DNA of 21,812 nt from Purshia tridentata (lineage: Eukaryota > Streptophyta > Magnoliopsida > Rosales > Rosaceae). The stretch lies in NCBI GenBank assembly GCA_003254885.1, contig QANT01005493.1, positions 1-21,812 of the forward strand. The letters run 5' to 3'. Shown here one piece after another: positions 10,008 through 19,945 of this stretch. Positions within the stretch are counted from its first letter, which is position 1. Each line of letters opens with the position of its first letter. The position numbers and the translations under genes were made by a program. The notes under the pieces were generated by a model. The model had not been told where the DNA came from, made no database searches, and saw only the letters and a list, made by a program, of their open reading frames with translations.

Positions 10008-10118
10008 ACAAGGCCTGTACAAATGGTGTACAGGTCTGGACAAATGGTGGACACGTTATGTCATTTTGCAGGACTATACTGTCCTTGGTCTGTCCACAAC
10101 CTGTCCATTGTTTGTACA
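10008..10118 (+). repeat. 111-bp direct repeat within the MULE, left copy
   Basis: Starts acaaggcctgtacaaatggt and ends tttgtaca. Matches 17240-17350 in the same orientation and order, with scattered substitutions. The two copies lie on either side of the Harbinger insertion. Confidence 0.75.
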
Positions 10119-10138
10119 CCATAGCCTCGTTTGGATGA

Positions 10139-10535
10139 CGGTACAGTACTGGACAGGCCAGGACAGCATAGGACATCATAGGACTCTGGCCAATCCTGTC
10201 CTATGTTTGGTGTAACATATTATTGGATTGGACTGTGAATAATTTTTTAATTAAAAAAATTAACTATACAAAATTAAAAATCAAGAATACTATCTAATCA
10301 ATTTTTTTTATATAAAAAAAGAAAAGAAAAATAAGTAAATTTATTTAAGTCCATCAAAAAAGCAAAGCATCATCAGAAAAACAAAGTCCAAATATTTCAT
10401 CGTACAAAGTTACTTGACATGAGCATGGAAATATCCTAAAATTTAGTTTTAGTCCATCAAAGTTAAAATATCCTAAAATATCCTAAAAGTCATTACATCA
10501 CATTAAGATTCAATCACCATGTGAATAAACATATC
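10139..10535. other. Subterminal non-coding region of the Harbinger element, left
   Basis: Holds clustered ggacag/aggaca motifs at 10151-10205 (ggacaggccaggacag and related), candidate transposase or accessory-protein binding sites, then AT-rich 3' flank of the Myb-like gene. Confidence 0.45.
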
Positions 10536-11409
10536 TCAACCGTGAACTCCATGCTCTCGAATGAGTGTCTGAACATATGCATCCCTATCATCTCGATCAC
10601 CCAATGATTTGAACACAAATGCCCTTGTTTGATCCGCGAACAAGGTCAATAGTTGTATACGAATTGCAATAGGAAGCCCCATCCTCTTTAGCTCATCTCC
10701 TATAAATTTATCCTCATTGCAATCCTTCAAACTATCAGCTAACATTGAGATGGTCTTGCCCTCTTCCTATTTGAGGATGCAGATTGAGTGTGAGTTGTTT
10801 GTTGGGTGGGCTGGTTTGCATACAACCCAATATCAAGAATATTGCTTTCAGCATCATCATCATCATGCATTACCATATCACTAGGAGTTTGAGATGCTTT
10901 TCCACTTTCACGATTTTGCCAAAAATATTACGAAACCTTTCAAATATAGGATAAGGCTTCTCTCTCCACCCTTGTGCATCTTTGTGAGTCTGCAATAAAA
11001 TAAAAATATATGGTTCAAGTGTTAATGTCCAACCCAAATGAAAACTAAATTGTTATGAAAATCATGAACTAGAAATTTGTATTAATACCTGCACGTAATC
11101 TTGCCACACATTATCGCTATCAACCACCACACATTTCATCTCAACACTCCAAGAAAACCCACTTTGGTTTAGCATGTCATAAATAATAGCATATTTCTGC
11201 TTCCATTTTTTTATTTTAGACACTATATGTGGGTTAGCTTTAATCTCAGTATTCGGGACCATTGCTGCTAACTTTCTTTCTATCAACATATTAGTGCCGG
11301 CTTTGAATGTACCTGTGTCACAACGATGGCCACTTGCAACCAATTCATCAAGGATATTCAACAAAGCTTCCTCTTCTTCGGTTGTCCATACATACCTATT
11401 GCTAGCCAT
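10536..11409 (-). pseudogene. Harbinger Myb/SANT-like DNA-binding protein, frameshifted
   Basis: Second gene of plant PIF/Harbinger elements; the family binds element ends and assists the transposase. Exon 1 (11409-11089) starts MASNRYVWTTEEEEALLNIL, a trihelix/Myb-type domain with W in the first helix, and ends WQDYVQ. The donor is gtatta and a 99-bp intron follows. Exon 2 starts at 10989 with THKDAQGWREKPYPIFERF and FGK. The frame is then lost by one base near 10916. The next frame holds NRESGKASQTPSDM and a run of aspartates, and a second one-base shift near 10750 leads to the last frame (MLADSLKDCNEDK to EHGVHG). Both shifts look like single deletions. The domain identity is strong; function is lost. 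Confidence 0.8.
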
Positions 11410-11411
11410 CT

Positions 11412-11815
11412 ACTCAAAATATTATAAATATTATTTAGACTTTCATATAAAATATGAATATATGAATATATATATATATAATAGAAAAAATAGAGAACTA
11501 ATAAACTAAATTGAGCAAGAGTTGAAGTACCATCCACCAACTCAATAATTCAGCAATTACAATGAATTCAGTTTGCAATTTGCAATACAAACATAATATA
11601 GAAACAAAGGGAATTAGTTGCATAGATGAAGGGAAACAATTTGCAATTTGTAACACTAATAATAACAAAGAGAATCAACCGCATAGACAAAAGTTAGAAT
11701 CCAAAAATGTGAAACGATATTACCATAAAATAAGAAAAAGTGTTCAAATACACATGAACCATAATTAAATGCTAAAATTTCCAAATTACACAAATTTTGG
11801 TAAGAGAAAAAAATC
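11412..11815. other. Spacer between the two Harbinger genes
   Basis: 5' flank of the Myb-like gene and 3' flank of the transposase. Contains a degenerate tandem duplication with a 68-bp offset (tttgcaattt at about 11572 and 11640, each followed by ...gcatagay...). No gene. Confidence 0.45.
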
Positions 11816-11865
11816 TTATGCAGCCCTATTTCCCCTCCACTCATTAAACATTTGAATAGCTAGAT

Positions 11866-14685
11866 TGACAGGACCCTCCCCGAATTCCATCCTGGAACTC
11901 GGAGTGATCCCGCGGGCATCCAATATCAAGGAAAATCCTACCGAAATTTCGGCAGAACCTCCCCTGAAATTGGACAAACCCTTTCACTACGAAGACCTGC
12001 AAAAACACTTCTAAGCATCACAGCTCCTCTACCACAATCCAAAGGGTCTCCGACCCAAATTTCAAAACCAATTACTTAAGTTTTCAATAGGTTATCAGAG
12101 CCGTGCTACAAAATTTACTAAGAAGACAAAATTTACAAGAATAATTGGTTCCTACAAATTTCAAAGTTCTTCGCTAGACTGCCTCGACGTCTTTGGCTCG
12201 ACCGTTCCACCGCTACAACCTGGGGGAAAATTTAAAACAATAAAAATGATAAAACTAGTAAGACAACTCAGTGAGTGGATGAAGATAAGAAACATTTAAC
12301 CAAAATTATAAAAAATTCGTTATTATAGCAAACTAAAGAAATAGCTTGGCACCAAGACCTCACGTTTCTTTTTTAAAATCCCCCCAGTTTTAAATAACTT
12401 TCATAAAATCCATTGAAAATTCTATGAGTAAATCCATACTTTAAAATTCACTTTGAGATTTTCTGGAAAATCAATAAAACTAGTTAAGTTAAATATCACT
12501 TTGGAACTGATATCATAATAGAAATTCGCACCCAACAGTTACCTACCGAACCTGCCGTACATGCGCAGGGCCCACGACCTGCCGTACGCATGCAGGGCCA
12601 ATAATCCTGCCGTACATGCGCAGGGCCTACGACCTGCCGTACGCATGCAGGGCCAATATCCTGCCGTACATGTGCAAAGCCAGGGTCTGTCATACACATG
12701 CAGGGCCAATATACCTGCCGTACGTGCACGTAGGGCCGCCCCCAAAGGGTAAGGCATCCCGACACACGGCCCAAAGCCTATATGTGTGCCGTGATGGGTC
12801 CCAAAGACCTATAAAAGCTGATAATCTGTAGGGTACTGCGAAGGGTGGTTTGAAAATCCTTTTCTTCAGAACTTCTTTTTCCAAGATATAAAATACTTAA
12901 ATTTCTCAAAACCACGACTAGTAAATCTTTGGCACAAAAGCCCATTGAAATCCAATGTTTCTCAAAACTCCAGCATAAAAACATCTTTTGAATGTCTTTA
13001 TGTCTAGCCAAAGCATAAAACCCAAAGTAACTAAATCAATGTCCAGAATTCAAATCAACACTTATTTAAGAAATCTGGAAGTCAAACTCACGAACCAAAT
13101 ATATTTCAAATTTAAATAAGTCACGGCTCAAGTAACTCAAAATATAACTATGAATTAAATCATTAAATTCATAAAAATAGTTTAGGAAATGAAGTCCACT
13201 CACAGAGATAGCCTAGCCTTGGTCTCTGAATGGATCGTCCTTAGACTCGAGAGTGTCGCCTAACACGATAACGGTAAGGCGTTAGAATAATATTCAATTT
13301 AATAACTACAAACTAGAATTCTAGGCTTTTCGTTCCACAATTCAAATTTAAATCCTTAACTTACTTATTTCCCTTCTTGACTCAACCCCAACACTACTAA
13401 CTCATTTTTATCCCGTTAAACTTCTCCCAATAACCTTCATTACTACAGAACTCGATCGAGGGTCGTCCGGAGGTCGTTTTGACAACCCAAAAAGTGTCTA
13501 ACTTCACCTCAAAATCACCATTTCTCCGATTTCCTTCAAATCGACTATTCTAAACCTCAATGGATCATTCCGAAAGGTGAAAATCACGTCCAATTTCAAT
13601 TAAATTACCATGAACACCTTAAATTCCCAAAATTTCCGAAATGGGCACAAGCCCCAAATTTCCAACTTTCAATTTCCTTGAAATTTCTCATTCTAACCTT
13701 CAATTGGTAATTCCTATGAGTGATTATTGCTCAAAACAACCTCAGAACACCACCCAAAATCAGTTTCTAGAGGGACCCGAAATGGCTATTAAACCCCAAT
13801 TTTAATCTTCTACAATTTCTCCAAATTGAACAACCACACTATACGAAAAAGAAGGCCCAAGATGAAATGAGAAAAACCCACCTGAAATCGAGGCAAATGG
13901 AGGCCGGAGCTAGTCGGAATCCGCGAGCCAAAGGGCAGCTGGCTGGGCTATTTGCGTGCGTAGGAGGGTCAGGCCGTGAGGAGGAAGGTCGGGCTGAGCT
14001 GCCGCTGGCGTGGGGAGGGTCGCCGGTGGCTAGGCCTGGCCGGAGACTAGCCAGAAATGGGCTGGGTTGTCTCACGGGTCGCGCACGTCGCGCGCGCAGA
14101 GGGAGAAAGAATCACGAGAAAGAGAAGAGGAAGGGCTGGGGGGCGGCGGGAGGAGTCTGAGTTCACTGGCCGGCGGCTGGGAACGTCGCCGGTGGGGGCT
14201 GGGTGGTCGCGCGAAGTGGAGAGGGGAGAGAAAGATGGCCTGCGGGTCTGGGGGAGGTGGGCTGCGGCTTCTGCGCATGGAGAGGGGAGAAGAGAGAGAG
14301 AAATAAAAGAGGGAAATGTTTCTAGAAATTTCTGGAAATTTAAACCAATTTCAAAGTAATTACAAGTTTGTCCCTCACTTTGAACCTCCGTATTTCTCAA
14401 ACCGTAGCTCGTATGCTACGTGTCTACGAATTCGTGAAGTCGAGCTCTACGCAACCATGTCAAAGTCAATTCTAAACTCCAAATAATTTTAAAAGTCAAC
14501 CTTGAGCTCTTTTATCACGTTCATAACTTTTTAACCGTAACTCTAAATAACCCATGCCGCGTGTCAATGAACTCGTGAGCTCAAGATCTTCCTAACGAAC
14601 TCAAGGTCAAAAGTAAAATCTTGCTAGATCCAAAAGTCAATGTTGGGCCGTATTATAATGTACTTAAAAGGTACGGGTCGTTACA
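11866..14685 (-). mobile_element. Solo LTR of a Ty3-type retrotransposon
   Basis: Read on the minus strand it begins TGTAACGACCCGTACC and ends GAGGGTCCTGTCA, with TG...CA ends. It is flanked on both sides by TAGAT (11861-11865 and 14686-14690), a perfect 5-bp target duplication. At 2,820 bp it is large for an LTR but within the range known for some Ty3 lineages such as Tekay/Del, whose LTRs often start TGTAAC. It contains no gag or pol frame, so it is most simply a solo LTR left by recombination between two LTRs. Inside are a GC-rich tandem array (12551-12738) and a GC-rich block (13870-14290), where open frames on both strands look incidental. Confidence 0.85.
12551..12738. repeat. GC-rich 27/28-bp tandem array inside the solo LTR
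   Basis: Seven units start at about 12551, 12578, 12606, 12633, 12660, 12686 and 12714. Two types alternate, CCTGCCGTACATGCGCAGGG and CCTGCCGTACGCATGCAGGG, giving a 55-bp higher-order repeat. Later units are more mutated (tacacatgcaggg, tacgtgcacgtaggg). The core is rich in CpG and near-palindromic (cgtacgcatgc). Confidence 0.85.
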
Positions 14686-15075
14686 TAGATTATCTCTACA
14701 TTCAGACCATTGATCGGATGATGTAACATTTTCAATATTTCCATGATCTTCTGTGATCTCATTGAGGGGATCGTGATGGAATTCGTTCTCCATTGGATCA
14801 AAAGACATCTCTCTCCTTATCAAGTTGTGTAAAAGACAACAAGCCGTTATTATTCGACATTGAGTTTTTAGTGGATAGAATGATGACTCCTTAAGATTAC
14901 CCAACGTATTTTAAGGAGTCTAAAACAACGTTCCACCACGTTTCTCGCTGATGAATGCTTCATGTTAAACTATTCTTGGTAATTCAAAGGGGCATATCCA
15001 TCTCTCCATTCAGATAAATGATACCTTCTTCCTCTGTATGGTGCTAGAAACCCTTCACCATTTGTGTAACCAGCA

Positions 15076-15167
15076 TCCACAAGGTAATAATAACCTAAAT
15101 ATATAAAGGACTTCATGTTAAAAAACCTAAATGTAAGTCCACAAGGCAATAATAACCTATATATAAT
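15076..15167 (-). repeat. Tandem duplication of a transposase 3' splice site
   Basis: The sequence tccacaaggtaataataacct at 15076-15096 recurs as tccacaaggcaataataacct at 15138-15158, 62 bp away. On the minus strand both contain an acceptor-like tatatag or tttag followed by GTTATTATT. Only the downstream copy continues into the conserved LVDAGY exon. Confidence 0.7.
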
Positions 15168-16092
15168 AAATATCATACATCAATCCTATGTGTTTTAGTC
15201 TTACCCCTTGGAACCCTTAACCCATGTGGCCTAGAAATTGCATCTCGAAGTACTCTAGAGTCTGATGCAAAGCCCTCCCAACCCGGCAACACAAATATGA
15301 ACTTCATATCTCGAGAACAGACTCCCAACACATTAGTGGCAATTTCACCTTTTCTTGCTCGATATTTTGGCTTGTCAACCTCTGGGACATGCACCTTAAT
15401 ATAAGTCCCATCTAATGCTCCCAAACAATTCTATGCAAATAAAATTACATGGTTAAGTTGACATATCAACAACATTTAAAAAAAAAAAAACAACATTAAT
15501 TAATGTCTTGATATATACTAATGTATAAACGTACCTTAAACCATTTCCACCTTTCATCAGTGCAGTCATTAGGCACAGGATCTGGCATTCTTAGTAAGGT
15601 TTCATGTAGCCTTAGAATGGCACTTAGAACTGCATTGAAGTATCTACTAATTGTTTCACCGGATCGCCCAAATCTATCATGAACTGTGCGGTTTTTTACG
15701 TGATGGGCAAGTATATGCAAGAACATACAAACTTGCTCCTTGATGCAAACCCTACCTTTCATCTTCAACCCTCCACTAGTACGAAGTAATTCACAAAATA
15801 TGGCAAAGGTTCTCCTATCCATTCGGAGCTTATTCACACATGTTATATCACTATCACTTATAAAGCGATCTAACATACTCAATTGAGTCTCATTCCTAAC
15901 AAAAGTACAATTCCTAAAATAGTAATTTTCATAGTAATATGGTGTCATAGCATATGCGACAGTGACAAACATCATTGATGCACATAGACGTTGCCTTTCT
16001 AACTCTATTGCAAGTATAGATGTAATAATCTTCTTTCTCTTTCGGTCCATCGCTTGTTTTTTATTTTGATCCATCCCTAGTATCAAATACAA

Positions 16093-16347
16093 AAAAATTA
16101 ATTATCTAAATATATTATAAATTTAAAAGAGCCTATTATTAAAATAAGACAAAAGAACAATGACATATCTAACAAAAGAAATCACTTACAAGAGTCCTAG
16201 CTATCACGGTTACACTTGCGGCTGCATAACTAGTTTGATATTCGTCACTTAAATTATTATGTAATTATTCGATTATATAGATAGGTTAATTTATCTCTTG
16301 CTTGATATATAGTCTTCTCATGACTCTTGCAAATATCACGTACTCTC

Positions 16348-16388
<41 letters not shown>

Positions 16389-17122
16389 CCATTAAAATCC
16401 CATTTGAATTGTATTAATCACAAACAACACAGGTAGTTGAACCTCACAAAAATTTTTTTCTCAATTGAATTGCATTACTGATCAAGGCAATTTTGGAGGG
16501 TAGTTGAACCTCTAAAAAAGTCCACTACTGTCTTATTGCATAAAGCAAAATCTTCTTCTCTCATTTCAATTTAGGCCTAAATACCCAAACAAAGAAAAAC
16601 AAAAAATGTGGGTGGCTTATTATGATTATTATAGCTCTACAAATACAGAATTTACTCTCACACATTCAACAAGAATAATACATTCTCCCCATCAAATTTC
16701 AACCCTAAATTTAATTTCAAATCATGACTAAAATCTATGCAGACCCACTGTCAAAAAATAAAATTTTAACAAATATCTCAAACCCATTAAACACATCTAT
16801 CTCAAATAACAAACCAATCATATAGAATCGCACATATGCAAAACCATACAGAGAGAAGCTATGGAACTCTTCCATAACCAAAAGAAACAGAAGCAAAAAA
16901 AAAAATCTACTTCAGAGAAAGAAACAAAGATGACAGAGAGAGACACCTACAAATGAAGGCGTGGAGGCGTGAAGAAGATGGAGGTCTGAAGGAGATGGAG
17001 GCGTGAAACCCTTGTTCGCGTCTGTCCGTTAGTGTACTAGGGTTTCCCTTGGGACAGAATTTTTGATATATTTGGGATAGTTGTCCCATAGAGTCCCAGT
17101 CCCAAATAACCTTGTAAATCCA
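16093..17122. other. 5' flank and subterminal region of the Harbinger transposase gene
   Basis: Non-coding in all likelihood. It holds an AT microsatellite and, at about 16955-17010, a purine-rich stretch with repeated ggaggcgtgaa motifs, possibly the transposase leader. A 76-codon open frame on the minus strand (16907-17137) shows no domain. Copies of gtccca near 17085-17105 resemble subterminal motifs of the left end. Confidence 0.4.
16356..16385. repeat. (AT)n microsatellite
   Basis: About 15 uninterrupted AT units within the Harbinger transposase 5' flank. Confidence 0.9.
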
Positions 17123-17239
17123 CCAAATGTGGTACACAGGACACCTGTCCCATTTAATCTATTAGTATTGTGCAGTACTGCCGTCCAAACAAAGCCCATG
17201 TGTACTCGAAGGAGTTGGGTCTAATTGTACAGCCTATTA

Positions 17240-17350
17240 ACAAGGCCTGTACAAATGGTGTATATGCAGTGGACAAATGATGGATACGTTAACTCGTGTT
17301 GTAGGACTATATTGTCCTTATTTGTTCACAACCTGTCCACTGTTTGTACA
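17240..17350 (+). repeat. 111-bp direct repeat within the MULE, right copy
   Basis: Counterpart of 10008-10118. It runs directly into the right MULE terminal repeat (tgccttgtaatagggtgggg). Confidence 0.75.
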
Positions 17351-17486
17351 TGCCTTGTAATAGGGTGGGGGTATTTTTGTCCCATTTTGTGCTAAAGAGT
17401 TAAAAAAGTTCAAAAATTTTTGGATGGTCTAAAAAAGTTGTTTTAGAATTAATTTGGTCTATTTATGCGAATTTCCCTTATATTTT

Positions 17487-18222
17487 TCTACAATAGTAAT
17501 TAATTGTAATAACTCCTGATATTGTGTGCAAGTTCAATATAGAAAATAGAAATGTATGTTTATACCTTTATATTTATAGTTTATTTATTTATACATAAGT
17601 TATTACTAATACAGTAATACTAGTAGCTATTACTATTAGACTATTAGTTAAAAATTTTAAATAGTTAATAATTAAAAACTCAATACTTAACAAGTTGGTA
17701 GTTATAGGATTTACTTTAGGCACTTAGGTAGTATATAAATAAATAATATAAAGGTTAAAAAAACAAAAAAAACTTTAAAAAGTGTTATAAATCTAAATTA
17801 TAGGATATATAAATATTAAAAATATATAATTTTTTATTTATTTTGCATAGATCCTGTCCAGTCCGGTCTATCGGATGTCATGATTTTAGAGACCGATTTC
17901 GAACTAAAATTGGCCGGTTTAGTCTGAAGACCGGAAGGTCGGTCTCGGTTGGTATCTGATCCGATTTTTTTTAGTTTCGGTCTTGTCAATTTTGGTCCGA
18001 TTTTTTATTTTCCGGTCAAACCGGCCCACCCCTAATAATTGGTACATCTGTCCAAAATTCCATCTCATTAGGCCACATGCTTTAACTGTATTGAATTCCC
18101 AAGCCTCAGATCAAGTGGCTGAGATCAATCAGAGAAACTAGCCTCTAGTTAGTTAATCTAAAGGACTATTCATATAAGGGAAAAGACCATACATATTTAG
18201 AGGAGATTAAAATAATTTATTA
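17487..18222. other. AT-rich stretch with a hAT-like end
   Basis: AT-rich DNA to about 17845, then a segment with repeated ccggt/gaccgg motifs ending cggcccacccctaat. Read on the minus strand this starts TAGGGGTGGGCCGG near 18035, like one end of many plant hAT-type elements. No opposite end or target duplication was identified. Confidence 0.35.
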
Positions 18223-18498
18223 TCTATATATATAAAGCCAAAAGGGGAATAAAATGGTTAAATTTATGAATTCCAAAAAAATCTCCACTTACAAAATAAG
18301 GACTAATAACATTATTTATTAATAAAAGACAAAAAGGTAAAATAGAATAATTGGAATTAAAAAATTAAAAATTGCACCCTTGTTTTTAGCAACCCACTTT
18401 TCCACCACTATTATTTTAGGACAAATAAATTATTAAAAGTTTAATTAACTTTTTACAAAAGTCAATTAACACGCGCAACGCGAGTGACAAAAGACTAA
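18223..18498 (+). mobile_element. Short non-autonomous Helitron
   Basis: The 5' end is TCTATATATATAAAGC. The 3' end has a GC-rich hairpin (CACGCG, loop CAA, CGCGAGTG at 18470-18486) eight bases before a terminal CTAA. The left flank is A and the right flank is T, as expected for insertion at AT without target duplication. It is 276 bp long with no coding capacity. Confidence 0.75.
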
Positions 18499-18539
18499 TG
18501 AATAATTTATGTGGTTTGCTACTCAAAGGTTGAATTGAA

Positions 18540-18610
18540 GTTGGCCATGGACAAAAGTTCTCTTTTATGCATTCAGGTTCGAATCCTTCACCTTTTCTTA
18601 TAATCGATCA
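18540..18610 (+). mobile_element. Possible tRNA-derived SINE head
   Basis: An exact RNA polymerase III B-box, GGTTCGAATCC, lies at 18576-18586. An A-box-like TTGGCCATGG about 34 bp upstream has only partial fit. The spacing suits a tRNA-derived promoter, but no cloverleaf forms and the 3' limit is unclear. Confidence 0.35.
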
Positions 18611-18867
18611 CAAAAAAACTTAAAGGTGATCAGATGACAAATCACCATCTGAAAGAAAGATATATAGAAAATAATTAATTGAACCTCGACTCCTCTGTAG
18701 GCTTCAATTTTCTCTTTCACTTAAAGCCTCGTGATATATAATTGCAAGTTCATTTGACAACCCAATTAAATTGCTAACTTTTTATTATTTTTGAGGACAT
18801 GTTGACCAACTCACGCTCAATCTTGCAAGTTGCAAATGATCGCTAACATCTTAATATATAATACTAA
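18611..18867. other. Intergenic stretch, nothing recognised
   Basis: AT-rich sequence between the SINE-like piece and the Tourist-like MITE. It may include the SINE body. No reading frame of note. Confidence 0.3.
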
Positions 18868-19311
18868 GAGCATATCCAAAAGGCTCTTCAAATGAAGAAT
18901 TCTTCATTTTTTGAAGAGAGAGAAGAATATTTTGGGCTTCAAGAGACCCTTCAAAATGAATTTTGAATTGACAATTCAATTTCTCTCTCTTCAAATCTAG
19001 GACCCTCTCTCCTCTCTTCAAATATTAACTAGTTTATAATTCCCATACAATTTTCATTCTCTTTCCTCTAATTGTAAATTATCAATTAAATAAATTAAAC
19101 TTTAAAAAAAAATAGTGCATAAAACAAATACAAAAATTAGTGAATAAAAAAATAAATAATTAGAGCATAGAATAGATACAAAAATTTAAAATTAGAAGAG
19201 TTTTTTAGAGAGTAAAAAATTCAAGTAGCAAATATCACTCTTTAAATTGCCACATAGGCCATCAAATATGAATTTGAAGAATGATTTTTCTACAGTCTTT
19301 TAGAGATGCTC
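18868..19311. mobile_element. Tourist-like MITE (PIF/Harbinger group)
   Basis: Ends are GAGCATATCCAAAAGGCTC and, on the other strand, GAGCATCTCTAAAAGACTG. TAA flanks both sides (18865-18867, 19312-19314), the target duplication expected for this superfamily. It is 444 bp, AT-rich inside, with no coding frame. The GAGCATCTCYAA end is a common plant MITE terminus. Confidence 0.78.
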
Positions 19312-19314
19312 TAA

Positions 19315-19945
19315 GAAATCAACTGAAAGATAGAAAACAAATGAACCTCAACTTACGATGTATTCAATTCAATTTGTTATACTTGGTTTCAATTGGAGTT
19401 GAAGGAAAAGATTTGTCTTACAATTTTAAACTCAACTTAATTTGCTATAACTAATTACATCGCATTTTACAAATCAATTAAACTTCCTAGTTGTTTATTA
19501 ATTCGCTTCGGCTTCTGTAGACTGTTTCCATTTCCGTAGTCGTGGGCCTTGTGTTGTACGGCCTCTGGGCTTTTGGTTTTTTGGGCTTTGCCCTCGTATT
19601 TTTTTTCTTTCTAAATAATATATTCATTTACGAAAAATAAATAGAAAGAAAATGATGAAAATGAAAACAATAATGCATTGTAATAGGGACAAAGCAAAAG
19701 AAGTAGGGCCTCAATATATTGTAATAGGGACAAAACTCATTAGTAATGCAGCAAGACTTGGAACATTAAGAGAAATATTTTCTCAGAGTTTAATCAGAGA
19801 ATCACAACAAAACTACTCAGATAATGTAAAAATCCAAATCATCTTAGCAGTCAACAAACCAGTCAAACAACTACCAAACTAAACCAAAAGAACAACATGA
19901 TTTATGTGTATCAAGAAAATTGATTATGATTTTCTCAGACCCAAC
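19315..19945. other. Intergenic stretch without a supported gene
   Basis: A 76-codon plus-strand open frame (19652-19882) shows no domain. The repeat tgtaatagggacaaa occurs at about 19679-19693 and 19719-19733. If the small frame at 19946-20029 is a first exon, this would be its intron. Confidence 0.3.

Larger units (their letters stand above)
11816..16074 (-). pseudogene. PIF/Harbinger DDE transposase (HARBI1-like), broken and split by an LTR
   Basis: Cut-and-paste transposase of the DDE_Tnp_4 type. Exon 1 16074-15535 (MDQNKKQAMDRKRKK start; helical region with RMDRRTFAIFCELLR, FLHILAHHVKNR and RSGETISRYF), exon 2 15430-15205 ([13 protein letters not shown], first catalytic Asp), and exon 3 from 15094 (LVDAGYTNGEGFLAPYRG, second Asp; ARNVVERCF, the Glu). 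Introns of 104 and 110 bp have canonical ends and fitting phase. Damage: a TAG stop at 14970-14972 where the family has an aromatic residue before FNMKHSS, and a one-base deletion near 14885 before SFYPLKTQCRII. The solo LTR at 11866-14685 cuts the frame after WSECRDNL. Beyond the LTR the same frame resumes (AIQMFNEWRGNRAA, stop at 11818-11816), giving the expected C-terminus. All three catalytic residues are still encoded. An alternative start lies six codons upstream at 16092. Confidence 0.88.
10123..17196. mobile_element. PIF/Harbinger transposon, degenerate, carrying a nested solo LTR
   Basis: The left end reads AGCCTCGTTTGGATGACGG, and the right end on the other strand reads GGCTTTGTTTGGACGGCAG. 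Both then reach CAGTACTG. CAT flanks both sides (10120-10122 and 17197-17199). Closing the insertion restores a palindromic target GTACACCATGTGTAC. Subterminal ggacag/tgtcc motifs cluster at both ends. Inside are the two genes typical of the superfamily, both on the minus strand: a DDE transposase and a Myb/SANT-like protein. Without the 2.8-kb LTR the element is about 4.25 kb. The exact terminal base is uncertain by one or two positions. Confidence 0.8.
9890..17477. mobile_element. Mutator-like element (non-autonomous MULE), split by a Harbinger insertion
   Basis: Begins gggaaattcccacaaatag and ends with the inverted counterpart ctatttatgcgaatttccc. The arms stay similar for about 135 bp (through ggacaaaaatacccccat and attacaaggc on the left and their complements at 17343-17477). 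Flanking 9-mers are ttatatatt (9881-9889) and ttatatttt (17478-17486), a 9-bp duplication with one mismatch that is diagnostic of this superfamily. Without the inserted Harbinger element only about 0.5 kb of MULE sequence remains and none codes, so it is a MITE-like MULE. Confidence 0.85.

Noticed and set aside
12496..12831. Open frames across the GC-rich tandem array
   Set aside because: Their translations are repeats of the 27/28-bp DNA unit on both strands, as expected from a stop-poor array inside an LTR.
13839..14400. GC-rich open frames on both strands inside the LTR
   Set aside because: All frames are open because of base composition; no gag or pol or other domain is visible.
16907..17137. 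76-codon minus-strand frame near the right Harbinger end
   Set aside because: It overlaps subterminal repeats and has no domain. More likely leader sequence of the transposase gene.
7055..18036. An 11-kb hAT element bounded by TAGGGGTGAGC and the complement of TAGGGGTGGGC
   Set aside because: The 8-bp flanks (atggaaat and ataattgg) do not match, and sequence inside the two ends differs. They are probably ends of separate elements.
18576..18586. A tRNA gene, because of the exact B-box GGTTCGAATCC
   Set aside because: No cloverleaf, acceptor stem or anticodon arm can be formed around it. A SINE-like origin fits better.
19652..19882. 76-codon plus-strand open frame
   Set aside because: Biased, AT-rich composition, no domain, and it contains a short DNA repeat.
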